Part shown: piece after piece, positions 22,759 to 36,229 of the stretch | Layout of the letters: the number at the start of each line of letters is the position of its first letter | Numbering within the stretch: the stretch's first letter is position 1 | Assembly: GCA_004154925.1 (NCBI GenBank) | Contig: QJNS01000031.1 | Coordinates: 310,001 to 374,000 of the forward strand | From: Monosporascus cannonballus | Lineage: Eukaryota > Ascomycota > Sordariomycetes > Xylariales | Direction of reading: 5' to 3' | DNA length: 64,000 nt | The notes under the pieces: model-generated | What the model was told of the DNA's origin: nothing | What the model saw: the letters and a program-made list of their open reading frames with translations, nothing else | Databases searched by the model: none | Program-made: the position numbers and the translations under genes

Positions 22759-24263
22759 TGATCTCCCCTTTTCCAAAATTTTGCCCTTAAGATTTCTTTT
22801 TTTCTAGTAAATTTTTTCTTTATACCTTTAATATGTTTTCTGGTATATCCAAACGTTATTTTCGCAAATCCGAATAGCAACTTATTTTAGCTAATTTAAT
22901 TAAACTTAAAGGTTTTAATACGATATCTTATTTTTTTAATTCTGCTCGACAGCTTAATTACCAAATAATAGATAAGGTTTTTCGTTATAAGGAATATGTC
23001 CGTCGAGGTCGTTCGTATAACGGGATAAAAGTTCCTATTTTCATAATTAATTGCCATATCGCAAAATCGAAAAGGTTAAAAAGAATTAACAGCCGAAAAA
23101 TCTTTATCTAAAACTTTTACTCTTTTTTTTTTGAATACGTTATTAATGTTAATATTATTAGTCTTAAGGTACGAAACTTATTAATTATACCTTTTAATCC
23201 TTAGATAATTTTAATAACTTTGCGTAATTAAAATCGGAATCCGTAATTAAGGTTTAGGCTTTAAAAAAGATAGACGTTATTAATTGGAATACGGTGGACT
23301 AAGGGTTTCCCTTTTTAAATTTCGTAAATTAGAATGCTATTATTTCGAGTGGTTCCGCCGTTATTGATAAAAATTCTTTAATAGGCGTTAAATGCTAATA
23401 AGATTTTTGGCAGGTTCCCAAATATTTTCGGAATCTGGGTATTTTTTTTATTTAATTAGGTACTGGATAAATCCGTTTTATTTTCGTATATTAAGGATTT
23501 TCTTTATTTCGTATGCGTATTTATCTTTTATTTTCATATTTTTTTATACCATATATACTTTAATTATATTTATTATTAATTTAAATAAAAAAATATAAAA
23601 AACTGGATACAATTTGACTTTTAGTAAAAATTTTAATTAATAATTGTTTTTTAAGATTTTCTGGGCGATTTTATATAGACCGGTATATTTGAAATCGAAT
23701 TTTTTGCTAGGTCGTTTTATTGAAATATTTTTGATAACGAGAAAAACTATTTCCCCTTTTTCGAGAGTTAATCTTTTTAACCTTTTTTAATTATAATATT
23801 TGCTTATTTAATTCCGTATAAATTCCAATTTTATCTTTATTTCCTAATGTAATTATTATAATTATTTTAACGTAAAAATTATTTTGATATTAATTAAATT
23901 ATCGTGGCGTATTTTTTTGTAAACTTTTAAAATAAAATTAAAATTTGCGTTTATAGGTATTATTTTGATATTTTCGTAATAAATAATATCATAAGTTAAT
24001 TATGCGATCGGTAATTTTTTAACTTAATTATTTTATTTATAATTAATGTAATATCGTAAATAAGTTTTTAAGGTTTAATTCGTTCGTTTTATTTATTTAT
24101 CCGTTTAAGGTTTAAATACGTTAAAAAATTTATGATTTAAGCCGATTTATGCTATTAGACCTTATTAAAACTTTAATGCAAAAATTAATCCTTTATTTAA
24201 TATAATTTCCATAAATAATCCGTATATGCTAAAAATATATCTGAAAAAAATGTATGCCAGTTA

Positions 24264-24712
24264 TATGACGAGCTAGGCGATTTAACCAATTATTAAACCT
24301 TAAGCCGACAGGTTTATGTTGGCAGGAGTATCGTAGGAATCTGAGCAATAAATACAGTAACGTATTACGTCTCGTAATATTAAGAATGCTTTGGGTAACG
24401 ATATTATATTGTAAACGATTAATGTTAATAAATATTATAAGTTAAAGCTATTTAAATTATGAAATTAATAAACGTATATATCCTTATTCCGTTAACTGGA
24501 TTATTATTAATAAATTAGTAATTCGGCTTATTAGTTCATTATTAATAAATTAGTAATCCGGTTTATTAGTTTACTATCAATAAATTGGTGATCCGGCTTA
24601 TTGGCTTATTACCAGTAAGTTGGTAATCTATTACGTAACCTGATCTATATAGTTTTTTTGGCCTTTTTTGTTGCGACCGTTCCTGGAGGCCGTAATTTGT
24701 TAGGTCGTAATA
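24264..24712 (-). repeat. 3' LTR of the inner family-1 element
   Basis: A 449-bp partner of 30636-31084 with the same expanded internal repeat at about 24.50-24.63 kb. The terminal dinucleotides read TA on both ends, from TG and CA by transition. Confidence 0.88.
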
Positions 24713-27206
24713 CAATTTCCCTTTTCCCAAAATCTTGCCCTTAAGATTTCTTTTTTTCTGGTAAGTCTTTTTCCGTATACTTTTAATATGTTTTCCGGTG
24801 TATCCAAACGTCGTTTTTATAAATCCGAATAGCGATTTGCCCTAGTTAATTTAATTGAATTCGAAAATTTTAACGTAATATCTTATTTTTTCTGTTTTGT
24901 TTAACAGCTTAATTGCTAAATAATAAATGGAGTTTTTCGTTATAAGGAATATATCCGTCAAGGTCGTTCGTATAACGGGATAAAAATCCCTATTTTTATA
25001 ATTAATCGTTATATTATAAAATCGAAAAGATTAAAAGAAAAAAAGCTAGCGGCCGAAAAATCTTTGTTTAAAGCTTTTGCGCGTTTTTTTATATATGTCG
25101 TTAACATTAATATTATTAATCTTAGGATACGAAATTTGTTAATCGTACCTTTTAATTCTTATATAATTTTAACGACTTTGCGTAATTAAAATCAAAATCC
25201 GTAATTAAGGTTTAAGTCTTAAAAAAGTAGACGTTATTAATTGGAATATGGTGAACTAAGGGCTTCCCTTTTTAGATCTTATAAATTAAAATACCATTAT
25301 TTCGAGTGGTTCCGCCGTTACTAATGGAAATTGTTTAATAGGTGCTAGGCGCCAATAAGATTTTTGGCGGGTTCCCAGATATTCTCGAAATTTAGATACT
25401 TTTTTTATTTCATTAGATATTAAATAAGTCCGTTTTGTTTTCGTATATCGAGCATTTTCTTTTATTTTATACGGCTGTTCGTTTTTTATTTTTATATTAT
25501 TTTATGCCATATATATTTTAATTATATTTATTATTAATTCGAATAAGAAAACGTAAGAAATTAAATAAAATTTAACCCTTGGTAAAAACTTTAATTAATA
25601 ATTATTTTCTGAGATTTTTTGGCGATTTTATATAAATCGATATATTTAAAACCGGGTTTTTTGCTGGGTTATTTTATTTAAATTTTTTTGTGATAAGGAA
25701 AATTAATTTTTGTAACCTCTTTTAGTTATAATATTTACTTATTTAATTCTATATAAATTCTAATTCTTTTTTTATTTTTTAATATAATTATTATAATAAT
25801 TTTAACGTAAAAATTATTTTAATATTAATTAAGTTATTATTAGGTATTGTTTTATAAATTTCTAAAATAGAATTAAAATTTATATTCGTAAATATTATTT
25901 TAATATTTTTATAATAACTGGTATTATAAATTAATTATGCGATCGGTAATTTGTTAACCTAATTATTTTGTTCGTAATTAATATAATATCGTAAATAAGT
26001 TTTTAAAATTTAATTTGTTTATTTTATTTATTTATCTATTTAAGGTTTAAATACGCTGGATAACTTGTAATTTATGCTGATTTATGCCATTAAATTTTGC
26101 TAAAATTTAAATGCAAATATCGATCCTTTATTTGATATAATTTTTTATTAGTAACCTATATATGCTGAAAATAAGTCTAAAGAAAATATATGTTAGTTAT
26201 TTGGCGTTTATATTCTTATAATATGGTAGAAAATAGGAAAATTTTGTAAATTCATCGACGATTACGAAAATTTTATCGTAATATATTCCCGTAGCTGGAT
26301 TTTTTGATATAGGAAATTTGGTAATGAAGTCGAATATAACTAAATAATATGGTCGTTTTGCGACTGGTAATGGCTATAATTCTCCGTATAGCTTATATCG
26401 TCGAGTCTTTGCTTTAGCGCAAATATCGTAATGCCGTATAATTTTTTATACCGTTAATTTTATTTTAGGAAAGGAATATATGCGTTAAAGCTTTTTTAAA
26501 GTTTTATAAATCCCTGGATATCCGTATAACTAATATTCGTGTATTTTTCGTACTAAATCCTTTCGATATTTTTCTGGAAATTTGTATTTTATTCGTTTTT
26601 TGATTTTTTAGAAAATTATTATTATGTTATTAGATTTTCTGATATATATTATAAGGTACTGCCCGAATTATTGTAATTTGTTGTAAGCGTAAATATCTTT
26701 TTATAATAATATCGAAAATTATATGGCTAATTTTAACTAATTTTTTTTCAAGGTTTAGTTACTTGCTTAAAGCATTTACTTTACCGTTTTCTGATTTTCT
26801 TTTGTAAATAATAACGAAATCGAAATTCGCCAATTTTTCGGCGTATTTTAATTATTATTTTATAAGTTTCTTGATCGTAATAAATCGGGTAAGATTTTAA
26901 TAATCCGTATAAACCTTAACCTGGTACAAATTTCCCTTTAGAAAATGCCTAAATTCTCGAAATATCATAATAATGGCCATAAAATCCTTATTTGCAATAT
27001 CGTAATTAAATTCGACTTTTTTTAACTTATACGAAAAAAAATAATAAGGTATGATTTACCTTAATTATTTCGTTATCCGATTACTACGTTTAATACGTAA
27101 TCCGAAATATTAGTTTTTAGCTTAACGGGGCGGTTTAAATCGTATATAATTAATATTGGCTTGCCGGTAATTACATTCTTAATATTTTAAAATGTTTTTT
27201 CTATAT

Positions 27207-27419
27207 TTAGCGTCCATTTAAATTTTTTTTCGTAAGATTTATTAGGGGTATAATTATTTTGCTAAAGTTTCGAATAAACTTTTTGTAATAATTAGCAAAT
27301 CCAAAAAATGTTTGTATTTTTTTAATTGTCGTTAACGTTTGCCATTTTGTAATTATAACGATTTCTTTAGGGTTTATTTTGATATGTTCTGGGGTGATAA
27401 TATATTCCAAATATTTCAC
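27207..27419 (-). pseudogene. Reverse transcriptase connection fragment, inner family-1 element
   Basis: The longest surviving stretch of pol in this element is 70 codons on the minus strand, containing FFGFANYYKKFIRNFSKI. This is the conserved stretch that follows the reverse transcriptase palm in Ty3/gypsy polyproteins (usual form FLGFANFYRRFI). Upstream sequence holds the rest of the polymerase with many stops. Confidence 0.85.
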
Positions 27420-30400
27420 CTTTTATATATAGAATTAATTTTTCTTTACGTTAATAAGTAACTTTACGTTTTATAAAGTTTGAAAAATTTTGTAAATATA
27501 TTTTGCGTATATTTTTTCTGTTTTTGAAAAAATAAAAATTTTATCGAAATAGCAAATAACGAAAATATCAAGGTATTTTCGTAATACGTAGTTAATTATT
27601 CGCTAAAAGGTCGTTAATACGTTCGTAAATCCTATTAACATAACCAAATATTTAAATAATTCGTATTTTGTTTTAAAGGCTATTTTTTATTCGTATTCTA
27701 TTTTAATCCTGATAAGGTTATATTTATTTTTAAAATTAAATGCTATAAATTATTTGGTTCCATAAAGTCGGTTTTTTATTTCCGTAATTAAAACTAATAA
27801 TATTTGATTTTTGATAATAACGTTATTTAATTATTAATAATTAACCATAAGTCGTAATTTCCCATTTTTTTAAGTACGAAAAATATTAGGTATTTTATTA
27901 ATAATTTCGAAGATTAAATTTATCCTTTTTGTAGACGATTTTCTAGGTATTTTCTAAGAATGCGTAATTCGTTTTTATTAAAGTTATAAATAGGATAAAA
28001 TTTCGTCGAAAATCCTTCTTTAAAGATTATTTTATAATTTTATTCGTTATGTTTTGGTAATTTCGTATTAAGCTTTTTTCTAAAAAGCTGCTTATATCTG
28101 CAATACTATAATAATATATTAATTAAAGTTTCTGATTTTTTGGGCTATTATTTTTATTATTTCAGATTATTATTTAGTTGCCTTAATTTCGCTTTAATGG
28201 TAACAATAATACGTCGTATTCGTTTTTGATACCCGTTTTTTTTTATTTTGTTTTTTTAAGTAATAAGGTTTTTATTATGTTCTTATATTTGCATTTATCG
28301 CCATTATCGATCGAATATTAAGATCTTAATTTTTTTTTCGTTTATTAATAAAAAATAAAATAAATTTTACCTGGCCAGTTTTTTCGTTAATCAAAATCCT
28401 GTATTAATATATTTATAGTAATTCTAAGATTATATCGTAATTTCTAAATAAAACGATATTGAAATTAACCGTTTAATATTATCTTTTAATAAAAATTTCG
28501 AAATAATTAATTTTGCGTATAATTTTTTCGTTATCGTAAGCAAATTCCTGACTTTCGACATTTGTCGTTATATAAAGTTTTAATTTATATTTCTATAGCT
28601 ATTTAAACTTATTGATTATATCCGGTACAATATAATTTTTATCTAAAGCTTTACAGTCCATTATTACAATATACCAATACATTTCGATTTGTATTTCCAA
28701 AGTAATAAGGTCGTTAACGTTTTTTATTGTCGTATTTAAAACTTTTTTTAAAAGTTTTTTTTTGATTTTTCTAAGTTTCGTTATTTTGCGACTTTTTTAT
28801 AAATAACTTTTTTCTTTTAATTTTTGTTCGAATTTATTGAGCTTTATTTATGTTTTTTTCGTTTAGCGCGTTTAGTTGTTATATTTGTTGCTGTTACCGG
28901 CGTATTATTTTTTCGAACCGTATTAATTGTTCCTAAATCTTTTGTAATTTCTTTTTTTATCGAATAAATTATTTTTTTATGTTTGCGATTGCATTTTATT
29001 ATGCGGTATTTTAATTATCGTTTTAGTGATTTTTTGTAAATTAACGTATTTTTTTGATAACTTTTTTTAAGAATCCGTAATAAATATTAATTAAAAATAA
29101 AGGTCCGTAATAACTTTCTCATAGTATTTTTTTACCGTACGCTGGATTAATTCTTTTTCCGTTTAATAGTTATACTATTTATAGTGATAAAAGGGGTTTT
29201 TTTACGGATATTGCTTTTTTTCGGGCTAGCTTTCCGTTTCGGCCAGCTGTTAGATATTTTTTTAGAGTTATAAATCGAAAATGTCGATATTATTATTTAT
29301 TATCCTTATTATTTCCGGTATAATTTAAAAAGTTAAATCTCTTATAATATATATAAGTAATTCGTTCGTAAATATGTTATTTTTATTTTTCGTAATTAGG
29401 ATATTCCCGTTGTCGATAATATATAGCATGCATTTTGCCATATCGATTAAGAGTTTTGGGACAGATTTTTTTTATCTAGTTCCGGTATTTGCATAATTAT
29501 TCTTATAATATTTTTTATCGTACTTATAATATTTATTAAGTTAACTTTTTGGTTTTTTGCATTTTTCGTCGAATTTCTTATCGTAATAGTTTTTGTTAGA
29601 CCTTTTGTTATAAGCCTAATATGTATTTGGCTTAGATTATGTTAATAATTTTGCTATCGTTTTTTTAATTATTTTTAAATTATTTTTTCCGATATAGGGA
29701 TCCAGTTATTTTGTTATGGTTTTTTGGGCTTTTTCTATTTGTAAGCTTTGTGTTTTATTTTGCCATAATTAAAGTATTTAATCTGGCTCCAATTTTATTT
29801 ATGGGTAACGCCAAGTTCCATAGGTCCTGGCGCCGTTTTATGAAAAGTAGGAAGTGCGTTTCGTTTTTCCCCTAGTTGGATTTGTTATATTCCGAACATA
29901 AGGTATATTGTTCTTTTTTTAAAATCGTTTTTAAAATTATCGATTGTTAATCTTAATTGCTTTTATAATGTACCGGTTTAAGATTATTAATCGTTTAATC
30001 CGAATAATTTTATTTTTTATATTATTTTTTAGTTTTTTGTAAAATATGTCGATAAGGGCGTTAATTTCGTCGTTTTTTTATCCGGCTTTAGCCGTAAAAC
30101 TTTTGAAAGTTATAGCGTATTTGGATGTAAGTTTTTTTTATTGGAATTGCAAGAATTGCTAAGCCGTAAATCGTTTTTCGTCCAGATTGCCGAAATTATT
30201 ACGTATTTTGTTTTCGAAATTAGTGTAAAATGAAAAAATTTATTAGTAAAACTTTTTTTATCCGGTTTTTTTATTTTTAAGAAATTTCTTATAATAAGTT
30301 TAAATTAATTAGCCCTATTTTTTATTAGGTATATTTTTATTGCTAGGACCATATTTATTAAATTATTTAGGTTTAAAAAGCGAAAATAAATTTGTGCTTA

Positions 30401-30635
30401 AATTTAAAAAGATTTGAAAAATTTTTTTATCGTAAAATTTTGGCTTTTTAGATTGTATGCGGGCAAGAAAAGGTTAGGTAGGTAATATAATCTTAAATTA
30501 TCGAACTTGTTTTTTTAGTTTTCGAATTTAAGCCTAAAATTGCTAAATAAAGGTTTTTTAAGCGCTAGTTAATATTTTAATAGTATTAAGTATTATTTAA
30601 AGTTTGACGGTATTATTAAATAAGAGTTTGTAACG

Positions 30636-31084
30636 TATAACGAATTAAGCGATTTAACTAATTATTAAACCTTAAGCCGACGGGTTTATATTAGCAGAAA
30701 TATCGTGGGAATCTGATCAATAAATATAATAACGTATTACGTCTTATAATACCAAAAATACCTTAAATAACGATATTATATTGCAAACGATTAATATTAA
30801 TAAATATTATAAATTAAAGTTATTTAAATTATGGAATTAATAAACGTATATATTTTTATTCCGTTAATTGGATTATTATTAGTAAGTTAATAATCCGGTT
30901 TATTAGTTTACCATTAGTAAGTTGGTAATCCGGCTTACTGGTTTACCACCAGTAAGTTGGTGATCCGGCTTATTAGCTTATTACCAGTAAGTTGGTAATC
31001 TATTACGTGACCTAATTTATATAATTTTTTTGGCCTTTTCTGTTGCGACCGTTCCTGGAGGCCGTGGCTTGTCAGATCGTAATA
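30636..31084 (-). repeat. 5' LTR of the inner family-1 element
   Basis: A 449-bp LTR, 61 bp longer than the outer pair mainly because of extra copies of the 35-bp internal repeat at about 30.88-31.0 kb. It pairs with 24264-24712. Confidence 0.88.
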
Positions 31085-34000
31085 AGCTGTTCGGCGTTTA
31101 TATTTTTATGATATAGTAAAAAATAGAAAAATTTCGTGAATCGATCGACGATTACGAAAATGTTATTATAATGTATTTCTGTAACTGGATCTTCTGACAT
31201 AGGAAGCTTAATAATAAAGTCGAATATGACTGAATATTATGGTCGTTTTGCAATTGGTAATGGTTGTAGCTTTTTATATGGCCTGTACCGTCGAATCTTT
31301 GCTTTAGCGCAAATATCGTATTATTATACGATTTTCTGTACCGTTAATTTTATTCTAAGAAAAAAATATATGCGTTAAAACCTTTTTAGGGTTTTGTAGA
31401 TCCCTCGATATTTATGTAACTGATATTCGTATATTTTTCGTGTTAAATCCCTTTGGTATTTTTCTGGCATTTATATTTTGTTTATTTTTTAGTTTTTTGG
31501 GAGATTATTATTATACTGCTAAATTTTCTGATATATGTTAAAAGGTGCTACCCGAATCGTTGTAATTTATCGTAGACGTAAATGTTTTTTCGTAATAATA
31601 TTAAATATTATATAGCTGATTTTAATTAATTCTTTTTCGAAGTCCGGTTATTTACTTAAAACGTTTATTTTGTTATTTTTAATCCCTTTTTATGAATAAT
31701 AACGAAATCGAAATTCGCCAATTTTTTTACATATTTTAATTGTTATTTTGTAAGTTCCTTAGTTATAATAAATCGGGTAAAATTTTGATAATTCGTATAG
31801 ATTTTGATTTGATATAAGTTTCTCTTTAAGAAGTGCTTAAATCTTCGAAATGCTATAATAATGGCCATAAATTCCTTATCTGGAATACCGTAATTAAATT
31901 TGGTTTTTTCTTTTAATTTGTACGAAAAAAATGTAATAAGATGTAATTTGCTTTAATTATTGCACTTAATGCGTAATTTGACGTATCGGTTTTTAATTTA
32001 ATAAGGCGGTTTGGATCATATATAATTAATATTTACTTATTAGTAATTGCGTTCTTAATGTTTTAAAATACTTTTTTTATATTTGGCGTTTATTTAAATT
32101 TCTTTTTTCTTTTCGTAAAATTCGTTAAAGGTATAGTTATAGTGTTAAAGTTCCGAATGAACTTCCTATAATAGTTGGCGAATCCAAGGAATACTTATAT
32201 TTTTTTAACCGTTATTGGCATTTGTTATTTTCCAATTGCAGTGATTTCCTTGGAGTTTATCTTAATATATTCTGGGGTAATAATATATTTTAAATATTCC
32301 ATTTCTTATGTATAAAACTGATTTTTTTTTTGCGTTAATAAGTAACCTTACGTTTTGTAAAGCTTAAAAAATTTTGTAAATATATTTTGCGTATGCTTTT
32401 TTTATTTTTAAAAAAATAAAAATATCGTCGAGATAGCAAATAACGAAAATATCAAGGTATTTTCGTCATATATAGTTTATTATCCGTTAAAAGGTTATTA
32501 GTACGTCCGTAAGTTCTATTAATGTAACCAAATACTTAAATAATTCGTATTCCGTCCTGAAAGCTGTTTTTTATTCGTATTCTTTTTTAATTTTGATAAA
32601 GTTATATTTATTTTTAAGATCGAATGCTATAATTTATTTGATTTCGTAAAATCGGTTTTTTATTTCTGTAATTAGGGATAATAACATTTAATTTTTAATA
32701 ATAACGTTATTTAATTATTAATAATTAATTACAAGTTATAATTGTTTATTTTTTTAAGTACGAAAAATATTAGGTATTTTGTTAATAATTTCAAAAATCA
32801 AATTTATCTTTTTTATAGCCGATTTTCTAGATATCTTTTAAAAATACGTAATTCGTTTCCATTAAAATTGTAATTAGGGTAAAACTTTATCGAAAATCTT
32901 TTTCTAAAAATTATTTCGTAATTTTATTTGTTATATTCTAATAATTTCGTATCGAATTCCTTTTTGAAAAGCTATTTATATCCATAATATTATAGTAATA
33001 TATTAATTAAATCTTTTAATTTTTGATGTTATTATTTTTGTTATTTTAAATCGTTATATAATTATTGTAAATTTGTTTTAATAATAACAATAATACGTTG
33101 TATTTTTCTTTAATACCCTTTCTTTTTTTATATTTTGTTCCTTTAAATAATAAGGTATTTGTCGTATTTTTATGTTTATATTTGTCGTTATTATCGATTA
33201 AATATTAAGATCTTAATTTTCTTTTTTGTTTATTAATAAAATATAAAACGAATTTTATTTGGCCAGTTTTACCGTTAATTAAAATTCCGTACTGGCAAAT
33301 TTATGGTAATTTTAAGATTATATCGTAATTCCCGAATAGAATAATATCAAAATTAATTATTTAATATCATTTCTTAAAAAAAATTTCGAAATAATTAATT
33401 TCGCGTATAACTTTTCCGTTATCGTAGACAAATTCTTAACTTTCGGTATTTATCGTTATATAAGGATTTTATTTATATTTTCATAATAATTTAAACTTAT
33501 TAATTATATTCAGTATAATATAATTTCCGCTTAAAATTTTATAATTTATTATTGCAGTATATTAATATATTCCAATTTGTATTTCTAAAATAATAAAGTC
33601 GTTAACGTTTTTTATCGTTACATTTAAAACTTTTTTTAAACGTTTTTTTAATTCCTTTAGGTTTCGTTATTTTGTAACTTTTTTATACCTAATTTGTTTC
33701 TTTTAATTCCTATTTATATTTATTAAGTTTTATTTTTGTTTTTTCGTTTAATATATTAAGCTACTATATTTATCGTTATTATCGGCATATTATTTTTTCA
33801 AGTTATATTAGTTATTCCTAATTGTTTGGTAATTCCTTTTTTTATTAAATAAATTGTTTTTTTATGTTGGCGATTATATCCTATTATATATTATCTTAAT
33901 TATGGTTCCAAAAATCTTTTATAAATTAATATATTTTTTTCTTAATAACTTTTTTTAAAAATTCGCAGTAAATATTAATTAAAAATAAAAATCTGTAATA

Positions 34001-35515
34001 ATTTTCTGATAATGTTCTTTTTACCGTACATTAAATTAACTTTTTTTCCGTTTAGTAATTATATTATTTATAATAATAAAATGGGTTTTTCTGCGGATAT
34101 TGCTTTTTTTCGGGCCAGCTTTTTGCTTCGGCTAATTGCTAGATATTTCCTGGAGTTATAGTTCGAAAATATCGATATTATTATTTATCGTCTTTATTAT
34201 TTCCGGTACGATTTGGAAAGTCGAATCCCTTATAATATATACGGGTAATTCGTTCATAAATATATTATTTCTATTTTTCGAAATCGGGATATTTTCGTCG
34301 TCGACAATATATGGCGTATATTTTGCCATATCGATTAGGGGTTCCGGAACAGATTTCTTCTGTCTAATTTTAATATTCGCGTAATTATCTTTATAATATT
34401 TCTTATTATGTTCGCAATATTTATTAAGTTAGCTTTTTAGTTTCTCGTATTTTTCGTCGAATTTCTTATCGTAATAATTCTAATTAAATCTTTTAATATG
34501 GGCCTAATATATATTTGGCTTGGATTATGTTAATAATTTTACTATTGTTTCCTTAATTATTTTTAGCTTATTTTTCCGGTATAAGGGCCCAGTTATCTTA
34601 TCGTAACTTCTTGAGTTTTTTGTATTTATAGGTCTTATGTTCCATTTTGCCGTAATTAAAGCACTTAATCTGGTTCCAATTCTATTTGTAGGTAGCGCTA
34701 AATTCCATAGGTTCTGGCGCCGATTTATAAAAAGTAAAAAATGCGTTTCGTTTTTTCCCTTGGTTAAACTTATATTTCGAACATAAGGTATATTATTTTT
34801 TTTCTATCGTATTTCAAATTGTCAATTATTAATATTAATTACCTTTACGATATACCGATTTAGGGCAACTAGTCGTTTAATTCGAAGAATCTTATTTTTT
34901 ATATTATTTTTTAGCTTTTTATAAAATATATTAATAAGGGCGTTAATTTCGTCGTTTCCTTATCCGGCCTTAAGTGCGAGATTTTTAAAGGTTACGGCGT
35001 ATTTGGACGTAAATTTCTTTTGCCGGAATTGCAAAAGTTGCTGGGCCGTAAATCGTTTTTTATCCGGATTGCCGAAATTATCGCGTATTTTCGAAATTAA
35101 TATAAAATAAAAAGATTTCGTTAATAAAATTTTTCTTATCCGACTTTTTTATTTCTAGGAAATTTCTTATAATAAATTTAAACCAATTAGCCGTATTTCC
35201 CGCTAAATATATTTTTATTATTAAAATTATATCCGTGAAATTATTAAGGTTTAAAAAACGAAAGTAAATTTATATTTAAATTAAAAAAATTTAAAAATTA
35301 CTTTTTTTATTATAAGGTTCCGGTTTTTTAGGTTTTATACGGGCGAAAAAAAGTTAGGCAGGTAACGTAGCCTTAAGTTATCGAACTTCTTTTTTTAACT
35401 TCCGAATTCGAGCCTAAAATTATTGAATAAGGGTTTTCTAAACGTTGGTTAATATTTTAACAATATTAAATATTGCTTAAAATTTAACGATATTACTGAA
35501 CAAAAGCTTATAGCG

Positions 35516-35903
35516 TATAACGAATTATAAAGTTTAATTAATTATTAAACTTTAAGTCGACGAGTTTATATTAACAGAAATATCGTAAAAATCTAAATAA
35601 TAAATATAGTAACGTATTACGTTTTGTAATACCAAAAATACTTTAGGTAACGAAATATTATTGTAAGTTAAAGTTATCTAAATTATGGAATTAATAAGCG
35701 TATATATCCTTATTCCGTTAGCTGGATTATTACCCGTAAGTTGGTGATTCGGCTTATTGGTTTACCACTAGTAAGCTGACGATCCGGCTCACTGGCTTAC
35801 TACCAGTGAGTTGGTAATCCATTACGTAACCTGATCCACATAGTTTTCTTGGCCTTTTCTGCTGCGACCGTTTTTGGAGGCCGTGGCTTGTCAGGTCGTA
35901 ACA
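35516..35903 (-). repeat. 5' LTR of the outer family-1 element
   Basis: A 388-bp LTR that on the minus strand begins TGTTACGACCTGACAAGCC and ends TCGTTATA, a mutated form of the family end. It matches 22371-22758 in length and order of motifs, including the internal repeats of the type AAGTTGGTGATCCGG. Confidence 0.9.
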
Positions 35904-36229
35904 TGTAAGTACTAAATTTGATAATATGTTTAATTTGAAGGCTTTATATTTCCTCGTCCTAATATAATTTTCCCTTATATTATTTCTTTAATACCCTAAT
36001 ACAAATCCGGCCTTATTTTTAATTCTTACGTACTTAAAGGTATGTTTTTTTCTGTTTTACGTAATTACATCCTTTCTTATACTATAGGCGTATTTAAATC
36101 GAATTATTAATCCTACTATATACGTACTAATTTTATATCTTTAGCATTCGGTAAAGATATAAGACGCGATAATAAGCTTTTCGCAATATTCTAAAATATA
36201 TTCATAAACAAAAATACAAATACCCTGGT
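35904..36229. repeat. AT-rich sequence right of the outer element, unassigned
   Basis: After the TSD the sequence is AT-rich and RIP-like with no recognisable element. It should be continuous with 22370 before the insertion. Confidence 0.4.

Larger units (their letters stand above)
24264..31084 (-). mobile_element. RIP-mutated Ty3/gypsy-like retrotransposon (inner copy, family 1)
   Basis: A 6821-bp minus-strand element with two 449-bp LTRs, inserted inside the 22371-35903 copy. Flanks AGTTA (24259-24263) and AGCTG (31085-31089) differ only by transitions, as expected of a RIP-mutated 5-bp TSD. The host sequence across the join matches the uninterrupted site in the inner copy itself near 26.2 kb. 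Minus-strand remnants are a gag zinc-knuckle region near 29.75-29.83 kb, reverse transcriptase at about 28.1-27.2 kb (the YxDD site now reads YFDK near 27.56 kb) and integrase further left. All are broken. Confidence 0.9.
22371..35903 (-). mobile_element. RIP-mutated Ty3/gypsy-like retrotransposon (outer copy, family 1)
   Basis: A minus-strand LTR element bounded by two 388-bp LTRs and flanked on both sides by TGTAA, a perfect 5-bp TSD (22366-22370 and 35904-35908). A second copy of the same family (24264-31084) is inserted inside. Removing it and its TSD leaves about 6.7 kb. On the minus strand, gag remnants with a zinc-knuckle-like CFNYGKMEHKTYKYK segment lie near 34.64-34.70 kb. Pol remnants follow leftward to about 31.1 kb and continue after the inner insertion at 24.26-22.76 kb. 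Every frame is broken many times by TAA/TAG. Confidence 0.9.

Noticed and set aside
34136..34384. Plus-strand 82-codon open frame inside the family-1 element
   Set aside because: It lies antisense to the gag-pol relics and has no domain.
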